Counted from the first letter of the stretch, positions 16,945 to 25,873 are shown. The stretch is DNA of 64,000 nucleotides from Flavobacterium saccharophilum (GCF_900142735.1 NZ_FRBY01000001.1:496001-560000), one strand, 5' to 3'. The notes: generated by a model not told the origin, from the sequence alone. Made by a program: numbers and translations.

Positions 16945-17016
16945 GTTTCAAGTTTCAGGTATCAAAACTAAATTTGTTTCAGTTCTCACGTTCCGGCAAA
17001 ACCTGAAACTTGAAAC
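16945..17016. repeat. Perfect 16-bp inverted repeat
   Basis: GTTTCAAGTTTCAGGT (16945-16960) and ACCTGAAACTTGAAAC (17001-17016) are exact inverted copies around a 40-base loop between the methyltransferase and mnmG. It may act as the mnmG terminator or be an interspersed repeat. Confidence 0.75.
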
Positions 17017-17032
17017 CTGAAACAATATTATT

Positions 17033-18904
17033 TTATCTTCCCATATAAATCAAAAGAACCGAAATATCACTCGGAGAAACTCCGCTGATTCTTGACGCTT
17101 GTGAAATTGTCACAGGACGAATTCTGCTCAATTTTTGTTTTGCTTCAATCGACATCGATTTGATTTTATCATAATCGAAATTTTCCGGAATTTTTACTTC
17201 TTCTAAACGAGTAAGTTTATCAGCATTGTTTCTCTCCTTTTCGATATAACCAGAATATTTAACCTGAATTTCGGCTTGCTCTAAAATTTCCTGATCAACG
17301 TCATTTGCTTCGATATACTCCTTTACTTTTGCAAACTTCATCATGTCCTCCAAATCAATTTGCGGACGAGAGAATACTTTGAACATTTTATCACCTTGTG
17401 TAATTGGAGCCGTTTCTTTTGCTTCTAAAATTGGATTCGTTTCCGCAATCGAAACACTAGTCTCTTTGAAGAAGGCAACCATTTTTTCAGACTCGTTTAA
17501 TTTCTTTTCCATTCGGCGCAAACGAGCTTCAGAAGCCAAACCAATTTCATGTGACATTGGAGTCAATCTGAAATCCGCATTATCTTGACGCAACAATGTT
17601 CTGTATTCTGCTCTTGATGTAAACATACGATAAGGCTCTTCCGTTCCTTTCGTAATTAAATCGTCAATCAATACTCCAATATAAGCTTCATCACGTTTTA
17701 AAATTAATGGTGCTTTTTCATGCACTTTTAAATGCGCATTTATTCCAGCCATCAATCCTTGCGAAGCTGCTTCTTCGTATCCTGTCGTTCCATTAATCTG
17801 TCCGGCAAAATATAATCCCTCAACCAACTTTGTTTCCAAAGTATGTTTCAATTGCGTTGGCGGGAAATAATCATATTCGATTGCATAACCTGGACGAAAA
17901 AATTTCACTTTCTCGAAACCGGCAACAGAACTCAAAGCTTTAAATTGAATATCCTCTGGAAGCGAAGTCGAAAATCCATTCACATATACTTCACAAGTAT
18001 TCCATCCTTCCGGCTCAACAAAAAGCTGGTGACGTTCCTTATCAGCAAAACGATTTATTTTATCTTCAATCGAAGGGCAATATCTTGGACCAAGACTTTT
18101 GATTCTTCCGTTGAACATTGGTGAACGATCAAAACCTTCTCTCAAAATATCATGAACATCCAAAGACGTGTATGTCATGTGACAAGATCTTTGATGCGTC
18201 AATGGAGTTGTCAAATCAGAATAAGAAAACTTATCCGGTTTTGCATCACCTTTTTCTTCATTCATTTTAGAATAATCTAAAGAACGTCCATCCACTCTCG
18301 GAGGCGTTCCTGTTTTCATTCTTCCCGATTCAAAACCTGCTTTAACTAAATCTTCGGTAATTCCGGTTGCGGCACTTTCTCCTGCTCTTCCTCCTCCAAA
18401 TTGTTTTTCTCCGATATGAATCAAACCATTCAAAAAAGTTCCGTTTGTCAACACAACAGATTTAGATCGAATCTCTACTCCCAAAGAAGTTTTGATTCCT
18501 TTTATTTTTCCGTTCTCGATAATCAAACCTTTTACCATCTCTTGGTAGAAATCCAAATTCGGAGTACCCTCCAACATCATTCTCCATTCTTCAGCAAAAC
18601 GCATTCGATCACTCTGAACTCTCGGCGACCACATTGCAGGTCCCTTTGATTTGTTCAACATCTTAAACTGAATTGCGGTTCGGTCTGAAACAATTCCAGA
18701 GTACCCTCCAAGCGCATCAATCTCACGCACGATTTGTCCTTTTGCAATTCCACCCATCGCTGGATTGCAAGACATCTGCGCAATGTTCTGCAGGCTCATC
18801 GTAACCAATAAGGTTTTCGATCCCAAATTTGCGGCCGCTGCCGCGGCTTCAGATCCAGCATGACCTGCACCAACTACTATAACATCGTATTCTTCTAAAA
18901 ACAT
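17033..18904 (-). CDS. mnmG: tRNA uridine-5-carboxymethylaminomethyl modification enzyme MnmG
   Basis: With MnmE it modifies U34 of several tRNAs using FAD, NADH and a methylene donor. The 623 residues contain the N-terminal FAD-binding VIVVGAGHAGSEAAAAAA (about 8-25), the family motif CNPAMGGIAKGQIVREIDALGG (46-67), PRYCPSIEDKI with the conserved catalytic cysteine, GYEEAASQGLMAGINA and the C-terminal helical domain ending SRISGVSPSDISVLLIYMG. It is full length. In many bacteria this gene (also called gidA) lies near the replication origin. Here a parS-like cluster flanks it on both sides. Confidence 0.97.
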   Translation of the reverse strand: MFLEEYDVIVVGAGHAGSEAAAAAANLGSKTLLVTMSLQNIAQMSCNPAMGGIAKGQIVREIDALGGYSGIVSDRTAIQFKMLNKSKGPAMWSPRVQSDRMRFAEEWRMMLEGTPNLDFYQEMVKGLIIENGKIKGIKTSLGVEIRSKSVVLTNGTFLNGLIHIGEKQFGGGRAGESAATGITEDLVKAGFESGRMKTGTPPRVDGRSLDYSKMNEEKGDAKPDKFSYSDLTTPLTHQRSCHMTYTSLDVHDILREGFDRSPMFNGRIKSLGPRYCPSIEDKINRFADKERHQLFVEPEGWNTCEVYVNGFSTSLPEDIQFKALSSVAGFEKVKFFRPGYAIEYDYFPPTQLKHTLETKLVEGLYFAGQINGTTGYEEAASQGLMAGINAHLKVHEKAPLILKRDEAYIGVLIDDLITKGTEEPYRMFTSRAEYRTLLRQDNADFRLTPMSHEIGLASEARLRRMEKKLNESEKMVAFFKETSVSIAETNPILEAKETAPITQGDKMFKVFSRPQIDLEDMMKFAKVKEYIEANDVDQEILEQAEIQVKYSGYIEKERNNADKLTRLEEVKIPENFDYDKIKSMSIEAKQKLSRIRPVTISQASRISGVSPSDISVLLIYMGR

Positions 18905-18967
18905 TTTATTTTCTATTCTCTGGGAAACCGTTTAAGTTGGCTCTCAGAATTAAATTCTTTATTCTTT

Positions 18968-18983
18968 TGTTCCACGTGGAACG
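18968..18983. promoter_or_regulatory. parS-like site 2
   Basis: TGTTCCACGTGGAACG has the full CACGTG core and symmetric GTTCC/GGAAC arms; it differs from the consensus in two outer positions. Confidence 0.55.
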
Positions 18984-19040
18984 GTGCTGACTCGCAATTA
19001 CGAATTTGGCAAATTCCAAATTCCAAATAGAAAAGAAAAC

Positions 19041-19056
19041 TGTTCCACGTGAAACA
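19041..19056. promoter_or_regulatory. parS site 3 (exact consensus)
   Basis: TGTTCCACGTGAAACA is an exact match to the consensus TGTTNCACGTGAAACA. Confidence 0.8.
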
Positions 19057-19098
19057 TTGTAAGTCTTCACTTCAGAAACTGAGTTTTCAAGTTACCAA

Positions 19099-19114
19099 CG
19101 TTCCACGTGGAACA
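19099..19114. promoter_or_regulatory. parS-like site 4
   Basis: CGTTCCACGTGGAACA has the full core and differs in two outer positions. Confidence 0.55.
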
Positions 19115-19123
19115 CCTTAAAAA

Positions 19124-19175
19124 AACTTCAAATTCAAACTTCAAATTCAAACTTCAAATTCAAACTTCAAGTCAA
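19124..19175 (+). repeat. 13-bp tandem repeat between parS sites
   Basis: The unit AACTTCAAATTCA is repeated three times exactly (19124-19162), with a degenerate fourth copy. Confidence 0.85.
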
Positions 19176-19176
19176 A

Positions 19177-19192
19177 TGTTCCACGTGAAACA
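19177..19192. promoter_or_regulatory. parS site 5 (exact consensus)
   Basis: TGTTCCACGTGAAACA, an exact consensus match. Confidence 0.8.
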
Positions 19193-19216
19193 TCTTTTTA
19201 TTTCAAACTCATTATA

Positions 19217-19232
19217 TGTTTCACGTGAAACA
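19217..19232. promoter_or_regulatory. parS site 6 (exact consensus, perfect palindrome)
   Basis: TGTTTCACGTGAAACA is the perfectly symmetric form of the consensus. Confidence 0.8.
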
Positions 19233-19268
19233 ATTGGAATTTGGAATCTAAAAAATTGGATTTTTAAT

Positions 19269-19688
19269 CTACTGTTCCACGTGAAACATTGCAATTTTTT
19301 CATCTTCTTTTGAACGCATTAACTCAGCATCTTTATCTGATTTATCTTTATAACCACAGTAATGTAATATACCATGAGCTAAAACACGTTTCAATTCTTC
19401 TTCAAAAGAAACATTAAAATCCTTTGCGTTATCTTCTACTCTTTCTACGGAAACAAATATATCTCCGTTCAGTTCGTTACCAACTGTATAATCAAAACTG
19501 ATAATATCTGTTAGCGTATCGTGATCCAGATATTCTACATTTATCTTATGAAGATATTCATCATCACAAAAAATATAATTTATCTCTCCTTCGTTTTTAT
19601 TCTCAGAAACGATTACAGCGCTTAACCAATCAGAAAAGGCTTGTTCGTTATCTAAAGTAAATTCGGTTTCGTAATTAAAATTGATCAT
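19269..19688 (-). CDS. ybeY: Endoribonuclease YbeY
   Basis: YbeY is a metal-dependent RNase for 16S rRNA 3'-end maturation and ribosome quality control. The 139 residues show the family blocks YIFCDDEYLHKINVEYLDHDTLTDIISFDY, GDIFVSVERVEDNA and the metal-binding helix RVLAHGILHYCGYKDKSDKDAELM. Two of the three usual histidines are present (HGILH); the third position is aspartate, which I believe is common in this phylum. Its start overlaps the DUF4175 stop by four bases, so the two genes are translationally coupled. The last codons (FHVEQ) contain a parS site. Confidence 0.92.
   Translation of the reverse strand: MINFNYETEFTLDNEQAFSDWLSAVIVSENKNEGEINYIFCDDEYLHKINVEYLDHDTLTDIISFDYTVGNELNGDIFVSVERVEDNAKDFNVSFEEELKRVLAHGILHYCGYKDKSDKDAELMRSKEDEKIAMFHVEQ
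19273..19288. promoter_or_regulatory. parS site 7 (exact consensus) inside the ybeY 3' end
   Basis: TGTTCCACGTGAAACA lies within the last codons of ybeY, so the C-terminal residues are partly dictated by the site. Confidence 0.8.
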
Positions 19689-22600
19689 TTTGTATTAAAA
19701 TATTCTTGAACCTTTTGATTAAAATTCGAGCGCAAAGGTAGTGATTGTCTGTTTAAAATCTCTACACTGTTTAAATATTCCAAAAGTGAACTTGGTAAAG
19801 CATTCGAACGATTAGAAAATTCAGCTTTGTTTGTTTCAGATTGACGCTTCGTATCCTGACCTTGTTGCTGAACTGCGTTGTTTAATTTTAATAATTCTTG
19901 TTGAATATTTAAAATCCTTTGAAGGTTCTCATTCTTAAAACCTTTATTCAAAAGTTGCTTTTCAGATTGTTTCATTTGATCAATTACAGATTTTCCCTGA
20001 GAGTCTAAACCTTGCTTTGCTAATTCCTTTTGTAACGCTTCACGAAGTTTTACCTGCTCCTTATATATTTCCATAATCGCTTCGGCATCTCCTTCCCCAT
20101 CATTTCCTTCTTTATTTTCGTTTCCTTTTCCACCAGATTGATTTCCCTTTCCGTCTTTACCTTTTCCATCTTTTCCCTGACCTTGTTTTCCTTCTCCACT
20201 TTGACCTTGTCCTTCTTTTCCTTCTCCCGGTTTATTTCCTTCTTTCATTCCCTGCTTCATTTTATCAGCCAAACCTTTTTGCTTTTGAATAATATCTGGC
20301 AATTGCATTCCTTGTCCTTCTCCTGGTTTTGGTTTTCCCGCACCCGGTTTCGACATTGACATCTGCATGTTATTTAATAAGTCACTTAAAAAATCAGCTA
20401 ATTTGTTTGCAGATGAAACAGCATATTGCTGATGTGAAACTCCTTTTGGAACCTGAACGTCGGTTAAAGATTCTATAGCTTTGTCTACATTATATTGTAC
20501 GTTGCCAATTTCCTTCGTTACATCTTCCGCTACTTTTGGATTTCTTAAAGACAAAGCAAACAAACTATCATCAACATGTTTGAACTGTTGTTTCAAATTC
20601 TGCTGTACTTTAATGTTTTTTGTATATGCAGAAGAACCCAACTTCATCGACTTAAATTGTTTCATCACATCTTCCTGAGATAAAGAATAAGCCAGAAGAT
20701 TATCCAGAACCTGACGAAGCATTGCAACATCTTCTTCTAATTGTTCCTGATCTCCACCTTCCATGCTCGACTGCATTTGTTGTGCCATGCTCTTCATTTT
20801 CTGAGCAGCACTTTTTTGTTTTGGCTTAGCCGAAGAAGTATTCTTTTTAGCTAATTCCTCAGAAGCTTTTTGCAAATCAGAATCAACATCTTTTTCTTTT
20901 GAAGCATCAGAAGGAATATCTAAAGGCGCTTTTAAAGTTTTATTTTCTTCTTTCAAATCCTTTAAATCTTCCTGAATTTTATCAAAAGATTTATTGATTT
21001 CATCTTGTTTGTCTTTTGTATTTTCACTGTCTTTATTAGAAAGCTTCTCTTGTTGGTCTGCTAACTTATTTAATTTTTCAGCAACCTGATCTGCTTTTTT
21101 CTCTACATAGAAACGTTTAGTCAACTCAACTAATTGTTCTAAGTTGCGAGATTGGTTTTTACTAATTTGTTTGAACTTTTCCATCTTATCAAACAAATCT
21201 TCACTATTCAATTTATCGTTAAGATTCTTTAATTCATCCAAAAGCTTTTGGTTTTTCTCCAAATCTTTCTCTGCATTATCTAAACGCTTTTGTAAATCTT
21301 CAGCTGTTTTGTCTTTCTTCTCGTCTTTGAACTTATCTAAATTCTGATTCATTTTCTCAGCAAACTGCTTCATCAATTCGTCTTGTTGCTTTTGACGTTT
21401 GATAAAATCATTGATTTTTTGCTGATCTTTAAACTCTAAATTATCTTTTTCTTTTCCGGTATTTTGAATCTTATCCATTTCAGAAAATTGCTTGTTCTGA
21501 TTCTTTAAAGATTTCTCCAAACTATTTATGTTCTGATTTTGCTGTTGCAATTCCATATCCTGAACTTCATCTGTAGTAGCAACTCTATCTGAAAAAACAG
21601 AAGACTTTGTACTCTTAAAATGATGTGGCGCATCATTATCAAAAACCTCAAAATAATATTCATAAGACACCCCTTCTTCTACTGCAAGGTTGCTTGGAAA
21701 ATTAAAAACGAACTGATCAAATACGGCTTGCTTTACAGGAATGGTTCCACGCTTCGCTGTATTTGGTTTGTTACGTTCGTAGTAAACAATCTGTAATTTC
21801 GACAAACCATAATCATCTCCCAATCTTCCCAAGACATAATTCTTATCTAATTTTAAACTGTCCGGTGCAGGCGAAACGGTAATCGTTGGATGCTGATCTT
21901 TGATAACTGACAGTTGATAATCCAGTTTTTCGTAGTTTTTAACCTTATTATTTGAAGTAAGAATTTGATATTCTGTATTTTGACTGATATTTCTAGCCAA
22001 TTTAAACTCGTTTTCAGCTTTATTGAACTTATAAACTGCATTCTCATCCTTCCAAACAATCTCCTGAGTCGATTGTGTATTCATTTTCCAGCTTACCAAA
22101 GTTCCTTCTGGAACAATTGCATTTCCTGTACCTTGAATAGTTTCTGATTTCTTTTTTAAATAAGATGGAAAATTCAACACCATTTCGAAGTTCGCAATTG
22201 ATGGAACTGTAATAACTTTTAATTCATATTCGTCTGATGAAACCGAATTTCCTTCAAAAGAAAATTGAACATTATCAACTGGTTTTTCAATTTTGAATTC
22301 AAACTTTCCTGGCTGAGATGATTCCATAAAATAACTTTCATCTCCAATATGAATCATCACATTCTCCGGAACTATCTTTCCAACTGATTCCATTTTGATA
22401 ACGAAATCCTTGTTTTGTTCCGTTTGTAAATTCGAATTTAAAACCACAAATTTGAAGGGAGCCGGTGGCAAAAAGGTAGCATTGAAATGCACCACTCTAT
22501 TTAAACTTTGAGAAATGATATTGCTGTTTCCAGAAATATAAAACACAGCAAAAAGCAAAACTGGAATCAAAGCCAATGGTAAATATTTCTTGTTTGCTTT

Positions 22601-23047
22601 AAAATTGATTGCATTCCCAAAAGGAATTGGCTGCAACGAATTCGCTTTTTGTTCTATAGAAGCCAACATTAACTCTGAACTTTCTGCTGAATTTTCAGAA
22701 GATGATAATTGCAAAAAGTTCGTTAGCTTATCACTTACTTCTGTAAAATGGTTTCCAATAATTTTAGAAGCCTGATTATAATCAATTCCTTTTTGAAGTT
22801 TGAACAACTTGAAAATTGGAAACAAGATAAACCGGAACAAAAGGAAAACTTCTACTCCAATAAACATCCAAAATAAAACCGTTCTTCCAACTGGTTTTAA
22901 CCAAAGAAAATACTCAATAAAAAGCGTAAACAGAAAATACAATAATCCAAAACCAATAAAAAGAAGTGCTCCTTTTATCAATTCGTTCGTGTAATATTTC
23001 TTTATAAAAGCTTCTAACTTTTGATATATAGCAGATGTCGTTTTCAA
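19685..23047 (-). CDS. DUF4175 family large membrane/coiled-coil protein
   Basis: This 1120-residue protein begins with membrane helices near 20-45, 55-75 and 155-172. A beta-rich periplasmic-type region follows (about 180-480). Then comes a very long lysine/glutamate/glutamine coiled coil (about 490-720) and a Gly/Lys/Pro low-complexity stretch (KPGEGKEGQGQSGEGKQG and similar). A helical C-terminus ends it. This is the flavobacterial DUF4175 architecture; the biochemical function is unknown. It is the first gene of an operon with ybeY, with a four-base overlap, and is divergent from gltX. Confidence 0.88.
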   Translation of the reverse strand: MKTTSAIYQKLEAFIKKYYTNELIKGALLFIGFGLLYFLFTLFIEYFLWLKPVGRTVLFWMFIGVEVFLLFRFILFPIFKLFKLQKGIDYNQASKIIGNHFTEVSDKLTNFLQLSSSENSAESSELMLASIEQKANSLQPIPFGNAINFKANKKYLPLALIPVLLFAVFYISGNSNIISQSLNRVVHFNATFLPPAPFKFVVLNSNLQTEQNKDFVIKMESVGKIVPENVMIHIGDESYFMESSQPGKFEFKIEKPVDNVQFSFEGNSVSSDEYELKVITVPSIANFEMVLNFPSYLKKKSETIQGTGNAIVPEGTLVSWKMNTQSTQEIVWKDENAVYKFNKAENEFKLARNISQNTEYQILTSNNKVKNYEKLDYQLSVIKDQHPTITVSPAPDSLKLDKNYVLGRLGDDYGLSKLQIVYYERNKPNTAKRGTIPVKQAVFDQFVFNFPSNLAVEEGVSYEYYFEVFDNDAPHHFKSTKSSVFSDRVATTDEVQDMELQQQNQNINSLEKSLKNQNKQFSEMDKIQNTGKEKDNLEFKDQQKINDFIKRQKQQDELMKQFAEKMNQNLDKFKDEKKDKTAEDLQKRLDNAEKDLEKNQKLLDELKNLNDKLNSEDLFDKMEKFKQISKNQSRNLEQLVELTKRFYVEKKADQVAEKLNKLADQQEKLSNKDSENTKDKQDEINKSFDKIQEDLKDLKEENKTLKAPLDIPSDASKEKDVDSDLQKASEELAKKNTSSAKPKQKSAAQKMKSMAQQMQSSMEGGDQEQLEEDVAMLRQVLDNLLAYSLSQEDVMKQFKSMKLGSSAYTKNIKVQQNLKQQFKHVDDSLFALSLRNPKVAEDVTKEIGNVQYNVDKAIESLTDVQVPKGVSHQQYAVSSANKLADFLSDLLNNMQMSMSKPGAGKPKPGEGQGMQLPDIIQKQKGLADKMKQGMKEGNKPGEGKEGQGQSGEGKQGQGKDGKGKDGKGNQSGGKGNENKEGNDGEGDAEAIMEIYKEQVKLREALQKELAKQGLDSQGKSVIDQMKQSEKQLLNKGFKNENLQRILNIQQELLKLNNAVQQQGQDTKRQSETNKAEFSNRSNALPSSLLEYLNSVEILNRQSLPLRSNFNQKVQEYFNTK

Positions 23048-23105
23048 AATAAAATCTCTTTTGATTATAACCTATAAAAGTAGTAATTATAACTATAAGT
23101 TTGAA

Positions 23106-23179
23106 AGTCAAAAGCCGAAAGTCAAAAGTTCTATCCGCAACTAAAAACCTTTAAGACTTTCGACTAATGACTTTTGACT
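23106..23179. repeat. Imperfect inverted repeat between DUF4175 and gltX
   Basis: AGTCAAAAG (23106-23114) pairs with CTTTTGACT (23171-23179), and CGAAAGTC (23116-23123) pairs with GACTTTCG (23155-23162). The direct near-repeat of AAAGTCAAAAG makes several pairings possible. The gltX -7 box TATCTTTG (23187-23194) lies just outside. Confidence 0.65.
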
Positions 23180-23211
23180 AATATTGTATCTTTGCATCAA
23201 AATTTAAACAA

Positions 23212-24717
23212 ATGTCAAAGCAAGTTCGCGTGCGTTTTGCACCAAGTCCGACTGGACCATTACATATTGGCGGAGTTCGTACTGCCCTATTTAATTATTT
23301 ATTTGCCAAAAAAAACAATGGTGTTTTCTACTTAAGAATTGAAGATACAGATCAGACTCGTTTTGTTCCTGGTGCTGAAGCTTATATTATGGAAGCATTA
23401 GAATGGTTAGGAATTGCTCCTGAAGAAACCGTTGGTAAAAATGAAAAATTTGGTCCGTACAGACAAAGTGATCGTAAAGATTTATACCAATCATATGCTG
23501 ATCAATTGATCAATTCGGGTTGGGCGTATTATGCTTTTGATACTCCGGAAGCTTTAGATGCACATAGAAAACAACACGAAGCAGAAGGAAAAACTTTTAT
23601 TTATAATCATCACAATCGTGAAAAACTAGATACTTCTTTAGTAATTTCTGCAGAAGAAGTTGCTAAAAGAATTGCAAATGGGGAACATTATGTCATCCGT
23701 TTTAAAACTCCGGTTGATGAAACTTTGCATTTAAAAGATATCATTCGTGGTGATGTAAAATTTGAAACGAATCTTCTTGACGATAAAGTACTATTCAAAA
23801 GTGACGGAATGCCAACATATCATTTGGCCAATATTGTTGATGATCATTTGATGGAAACTTCACACGTAATTCGTGGAGAAGAATGGTTACCATCGATGCC
23901 ACTTCACGTTTTATTATACAGAGCTTTTGGTTGGGATGCTCCGGAATTTGCACATTTACCTTTGATTCTAAAACCGGTTGGAAACGGAAAATTATCAAAA
24001 AGAGATGGAGATAAATTAGGATTTCCTGTGTTTCCATTAGAATGGAAAACCGAAGAAGGCGTTTCATCTGGTTATAGAGAGAAAGGATTTTTCCCGGAAG
24101 CGGTTATAAACTTCCTTGCTTTGTTAGGTTGGAATGACGGAACAGATAAAGAATTATTTTCTTTAGAAGAATTAGTTGAATCTTTTGACCTGAACAGAGT
24201 TCATAAATCGGGAGCAAAATTTGATCCTGAGAAAAACAAATGGTTCAATCACCAATATTTAATCAAACAAAATGATGCTGATTTAGCGAAAGACTTCACT
24301 CCTATTTTGGTTGAAAAAGGTGTTGATGTTTCTAAATACGACGTTACAAGAATCGTTTCTTTGATTAAAGAAAGAGCACATTTCGTTTCTGAATTTTGGG
24401 ATTTAACAGATTTCTTTTTCCAGGCTCCAACATCTTATGATGAAAAAGCAAGCAAAAACTGGAAGGAAGAAACCCCAGCTTTAATGCAGGAATTAATTTC
24501 TACTCTTGAATACATTGATGGATTTGATTCAGCAAATATCGAGGCAATCGTAAAAGACTGGTTGACGAAAAACGAAATTGGAATGGGTAAAGTAATGCAG
24601 CCTTTTCGCTTGAGTTTGGTTGGAGCCTTGAAAGGTCCTCACCTATTTGACATTGTTGAAATCATTGGAAAAGAAGAAACTATTTCGAGAATTCAGAAAG
24701 CAATAAGTACTTTATAA
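23212..24717 (+). CDS. gltX: Glutamate--tRNA ligase
   Basis: It charges tRNA-Glu. The 501-residue class Ib synthetase has RFAPSPTGPLHIGGVRTALFNYLFA (HIGH-equivalent HIGG at 18-21), a FYLRIEDTDQTR segment, the HVIRGEEWLPSMPLHVLLYRAFGW region and a KMSKS-equivalent KLSKR at about 260-264. The C-terminal anticodon-binding helices are complete. The presence of a separate glnS in the window suggests a discriminating enzyme. A TATCTTTG box lies 17 bases before the start, but no well-spaced -33 element was found. A terminator follows. Confidence 0.96.
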   Translation: MSKQVRVRFAPSPTGPLHIGGVRTALFNYLFAKKNNGVFYLRIEDTDQTRFVPGAEAYIMEALEWLGIAPEETVGKNEKFGPYRQSDRKDLYQSYADQLINSGWAYYAFDTPEALDAHRKQHEAEGKTFIYNHHNREKLDTSLVISAEEVAKRIANGEHYVIRFKTPVDETLHLKDIIRGDVKFETNLLDDKVLFKSDGMPTYHLANIVDDHLMETSHVIRGEEWLPSMPLHVLLYRAFGWDAPEFAHLPLILKPVGNGKLSKRDGDKLGFPVFPLEWKTEEGVSSGYREKGFFPEAVINFLALLGWNDGTDKELFSLEELVESFDLNRVHKSGAKFDPEKNKWFNHQYLIKQNDADLAKDFTPILVEKGVDVSKYDVTRIVSLIKERAHFVSEFWDLTDFFFQAPTSYDEKASKNWKEETPALMQELISTLEYIDGFDSANIEAIVKDWLTKNEIGMGKVMQPFRLSLVGALKGPHLFDIVEIIGKEETISRIQKAISTL

Positions 24718-24737
24718 AATAATTTACTTTAAAATAT

Positions 24738-24780
24738 CAAACGCTAAGAAACATCTATTAAATGTTCTTAGCGTTTTTTT
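24738..24780 (+). terminator. gltX terminator
   Basis: AAACGCTAAGAA(A)CAT pairs with ATGTTCTTAGCGTTT, with one bulged A, followed by a T-run. Confidence 0.8.
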
Positions 24781-24850
24781 AATGTCTAAAAAATTTAAAT
24801 TGGAAGAATATTCGTAATTTACCAGATCATAAAAACTAAACAATATCACC

Positions 24851-25837
24851 ATGAACACAGCATTAATTATCCTTTTAGTCTTCGGATTCTTTATTTTCAT
24901 GTCTTCTTTTTTTACCGTGAAACAACAATCTTCTGTTGTAATCGAAAGATTTGGTAAATTTTTAAGCGTAAGAAATTCAGGTTTACAACTTAAAATTCCG
25001 ATTGTCGACAGAATTGCCGGACGTGTAAATCTTAAAATTCAACAGTTAGATGTTATCATTGAGACAAAAACCAAAGACAACGTTTTTATTAAAATGAAAG
25101 TTTCGGTTCAGTTTAAAGTGATTCAGGAAAAAGTATACGATGCTTTTTATAAACTGGAATATCCACACGATCAGATTACGGCTTATGTATTTGATGTCGT
25201 TCGTGCCGAAGTCCCAAAACTAAAATTGGATGACGTTTTTGAAAGAAAAGATGACATCGCAATTGCAGTAAAAAGAGAATTGAATGAAGCCATGACTACT
25301 TACGGTTATGATATTATCAATACTTTGGTAACAGATATTGATCCGGATATCCAGGTAAAAAATGCTATGAACAGAATCAACGCGGCCGACAGAGAAAAAA
25401 CTGCTGCCGAATTTGAAGCTGAAAGTTCAAGAATCAGAATCGTTGCAAAAGCAAAAGCTGAAGCAGAAAGTAAACGTTTACAAGGACAAGGTATTGCAGA
25501 TCAGCGTCGTGAAATTGCAAGAGGTTTAGTAGAAAGTGTTGAAGTTTTGAACAGTGTGGGAATCAATTCTCAAGAAGCTTCGGCATTAATTGTTGTCACA
25601 CAGCATTATGATACGTTGCAGGCAATTGGTGCAGACGCCAATTCGAATTTAATTTTGTTACCTAATTCTCCACAGGCCGGAAGTGATATGCTGAATAATA
25701 TGGTTGCATCGTTCTCAGCATCTAATCAGGTTGGAGAAATGATGAAGAAAAACAATAAAAAAATAGAAAAACCTAAAAAGATTGAACCACTTCAATCTGG
25801 TTATGAAGATGATATTCAACCCGAAGTAAAAGAATAA
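24851..25837 (+). CDS. SPFH/Band 7 membrane protein (paraslipin)
   Basis: This 328-residue protein has an N-terminal membrane helix (about 3-22). Its Band 7 domain spans about 25-200 (VKQQSSVVIERFGKFLSVRNSGLQLKIPIVDRI, then VDVVRAEVPKLKLDDVFERKDDIA-like strand/helix blocks and DIDPDIQVKNAMNRINAADREK). An alanine/glutamate coiled coil follows (AESSRIRIVAKAKAEAESKRLQGQG). The C-terminal tail is polar. Such proteins oligomerise at the membrane and organise lipid or protein microdomains, sometimes with membrane proteases. No NfeD partner is adjacent. It shares a bidirectional terminator with the convergent gene. Confidence 0.9.
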   Translation: MNTALIILLVFGFFIFMSSFFTVKQQSSVVIERFGKFLSVRNSGLQLKIPIVDRIAGRVNLKIQQLDVIIETKTKDNVFIKMKVSVQFKVIQEKVYDAFYKLEYPHDQITAYVFDVVRAEVPKLKLDDVFERKDDIAIAVKRELNEAMTTYGYDIINTLVTDIDPDIQVKNAMNRINAADREKTAAEFEAESSRIRIVAKAKAEAESKRLQGQGIADQRREIARGLVESVEVLNSVGINSQEASALIVVTQHYDTLQAIGADANSNLILLPNSPQAGSDMLNNMVASFSASNQVGEMMKKNNKKIEKPKKIEPLQSGYEDDIQPEVKE

Positions 25838-25843
25838 TACAAA

Positions 25844-25873
25844 TAAAAAAGAGGCTTAATTGCCTCTTTTTTT
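25844..25873. terminator. Bidirectional terminator
   Basis: AAAAGAGGC (25847-25855) pairs with GCCTCTTTT (25862-25870) around TTAATT, with A and T runs on both sides. It overlaps the last codons of the leftward gene. Confidence 0.85.

Larger units (their letters stand above)
18905..19268. other. parS-rich intergenic region
   Basis: These 364 bases between mnmG and ybeY hold five of the seven parS-like sites and a 13-bp tandem repeat. A sixth site, at 19273-19288, lies just beyond inside the ybeY 3' end. No gene is supported here; the forward reading frame through it translates the parS sites (MFHVKH-type strings). Confidence 0.75.

Noticed and set aside
19107..19313. A 68-codon forward reading frame between mnmG and ybeY
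   Set aside because: It is the translation of parS sites (MFHVKH, VSRET strings) and the 13-bp repeat, and it runs into ybeY on the other strand; no protein-like composition.
23795..24067. A leftward 90-codon frame inside gltX
   Set aside because: Antisense shadow of a well-defined synthetase frame.
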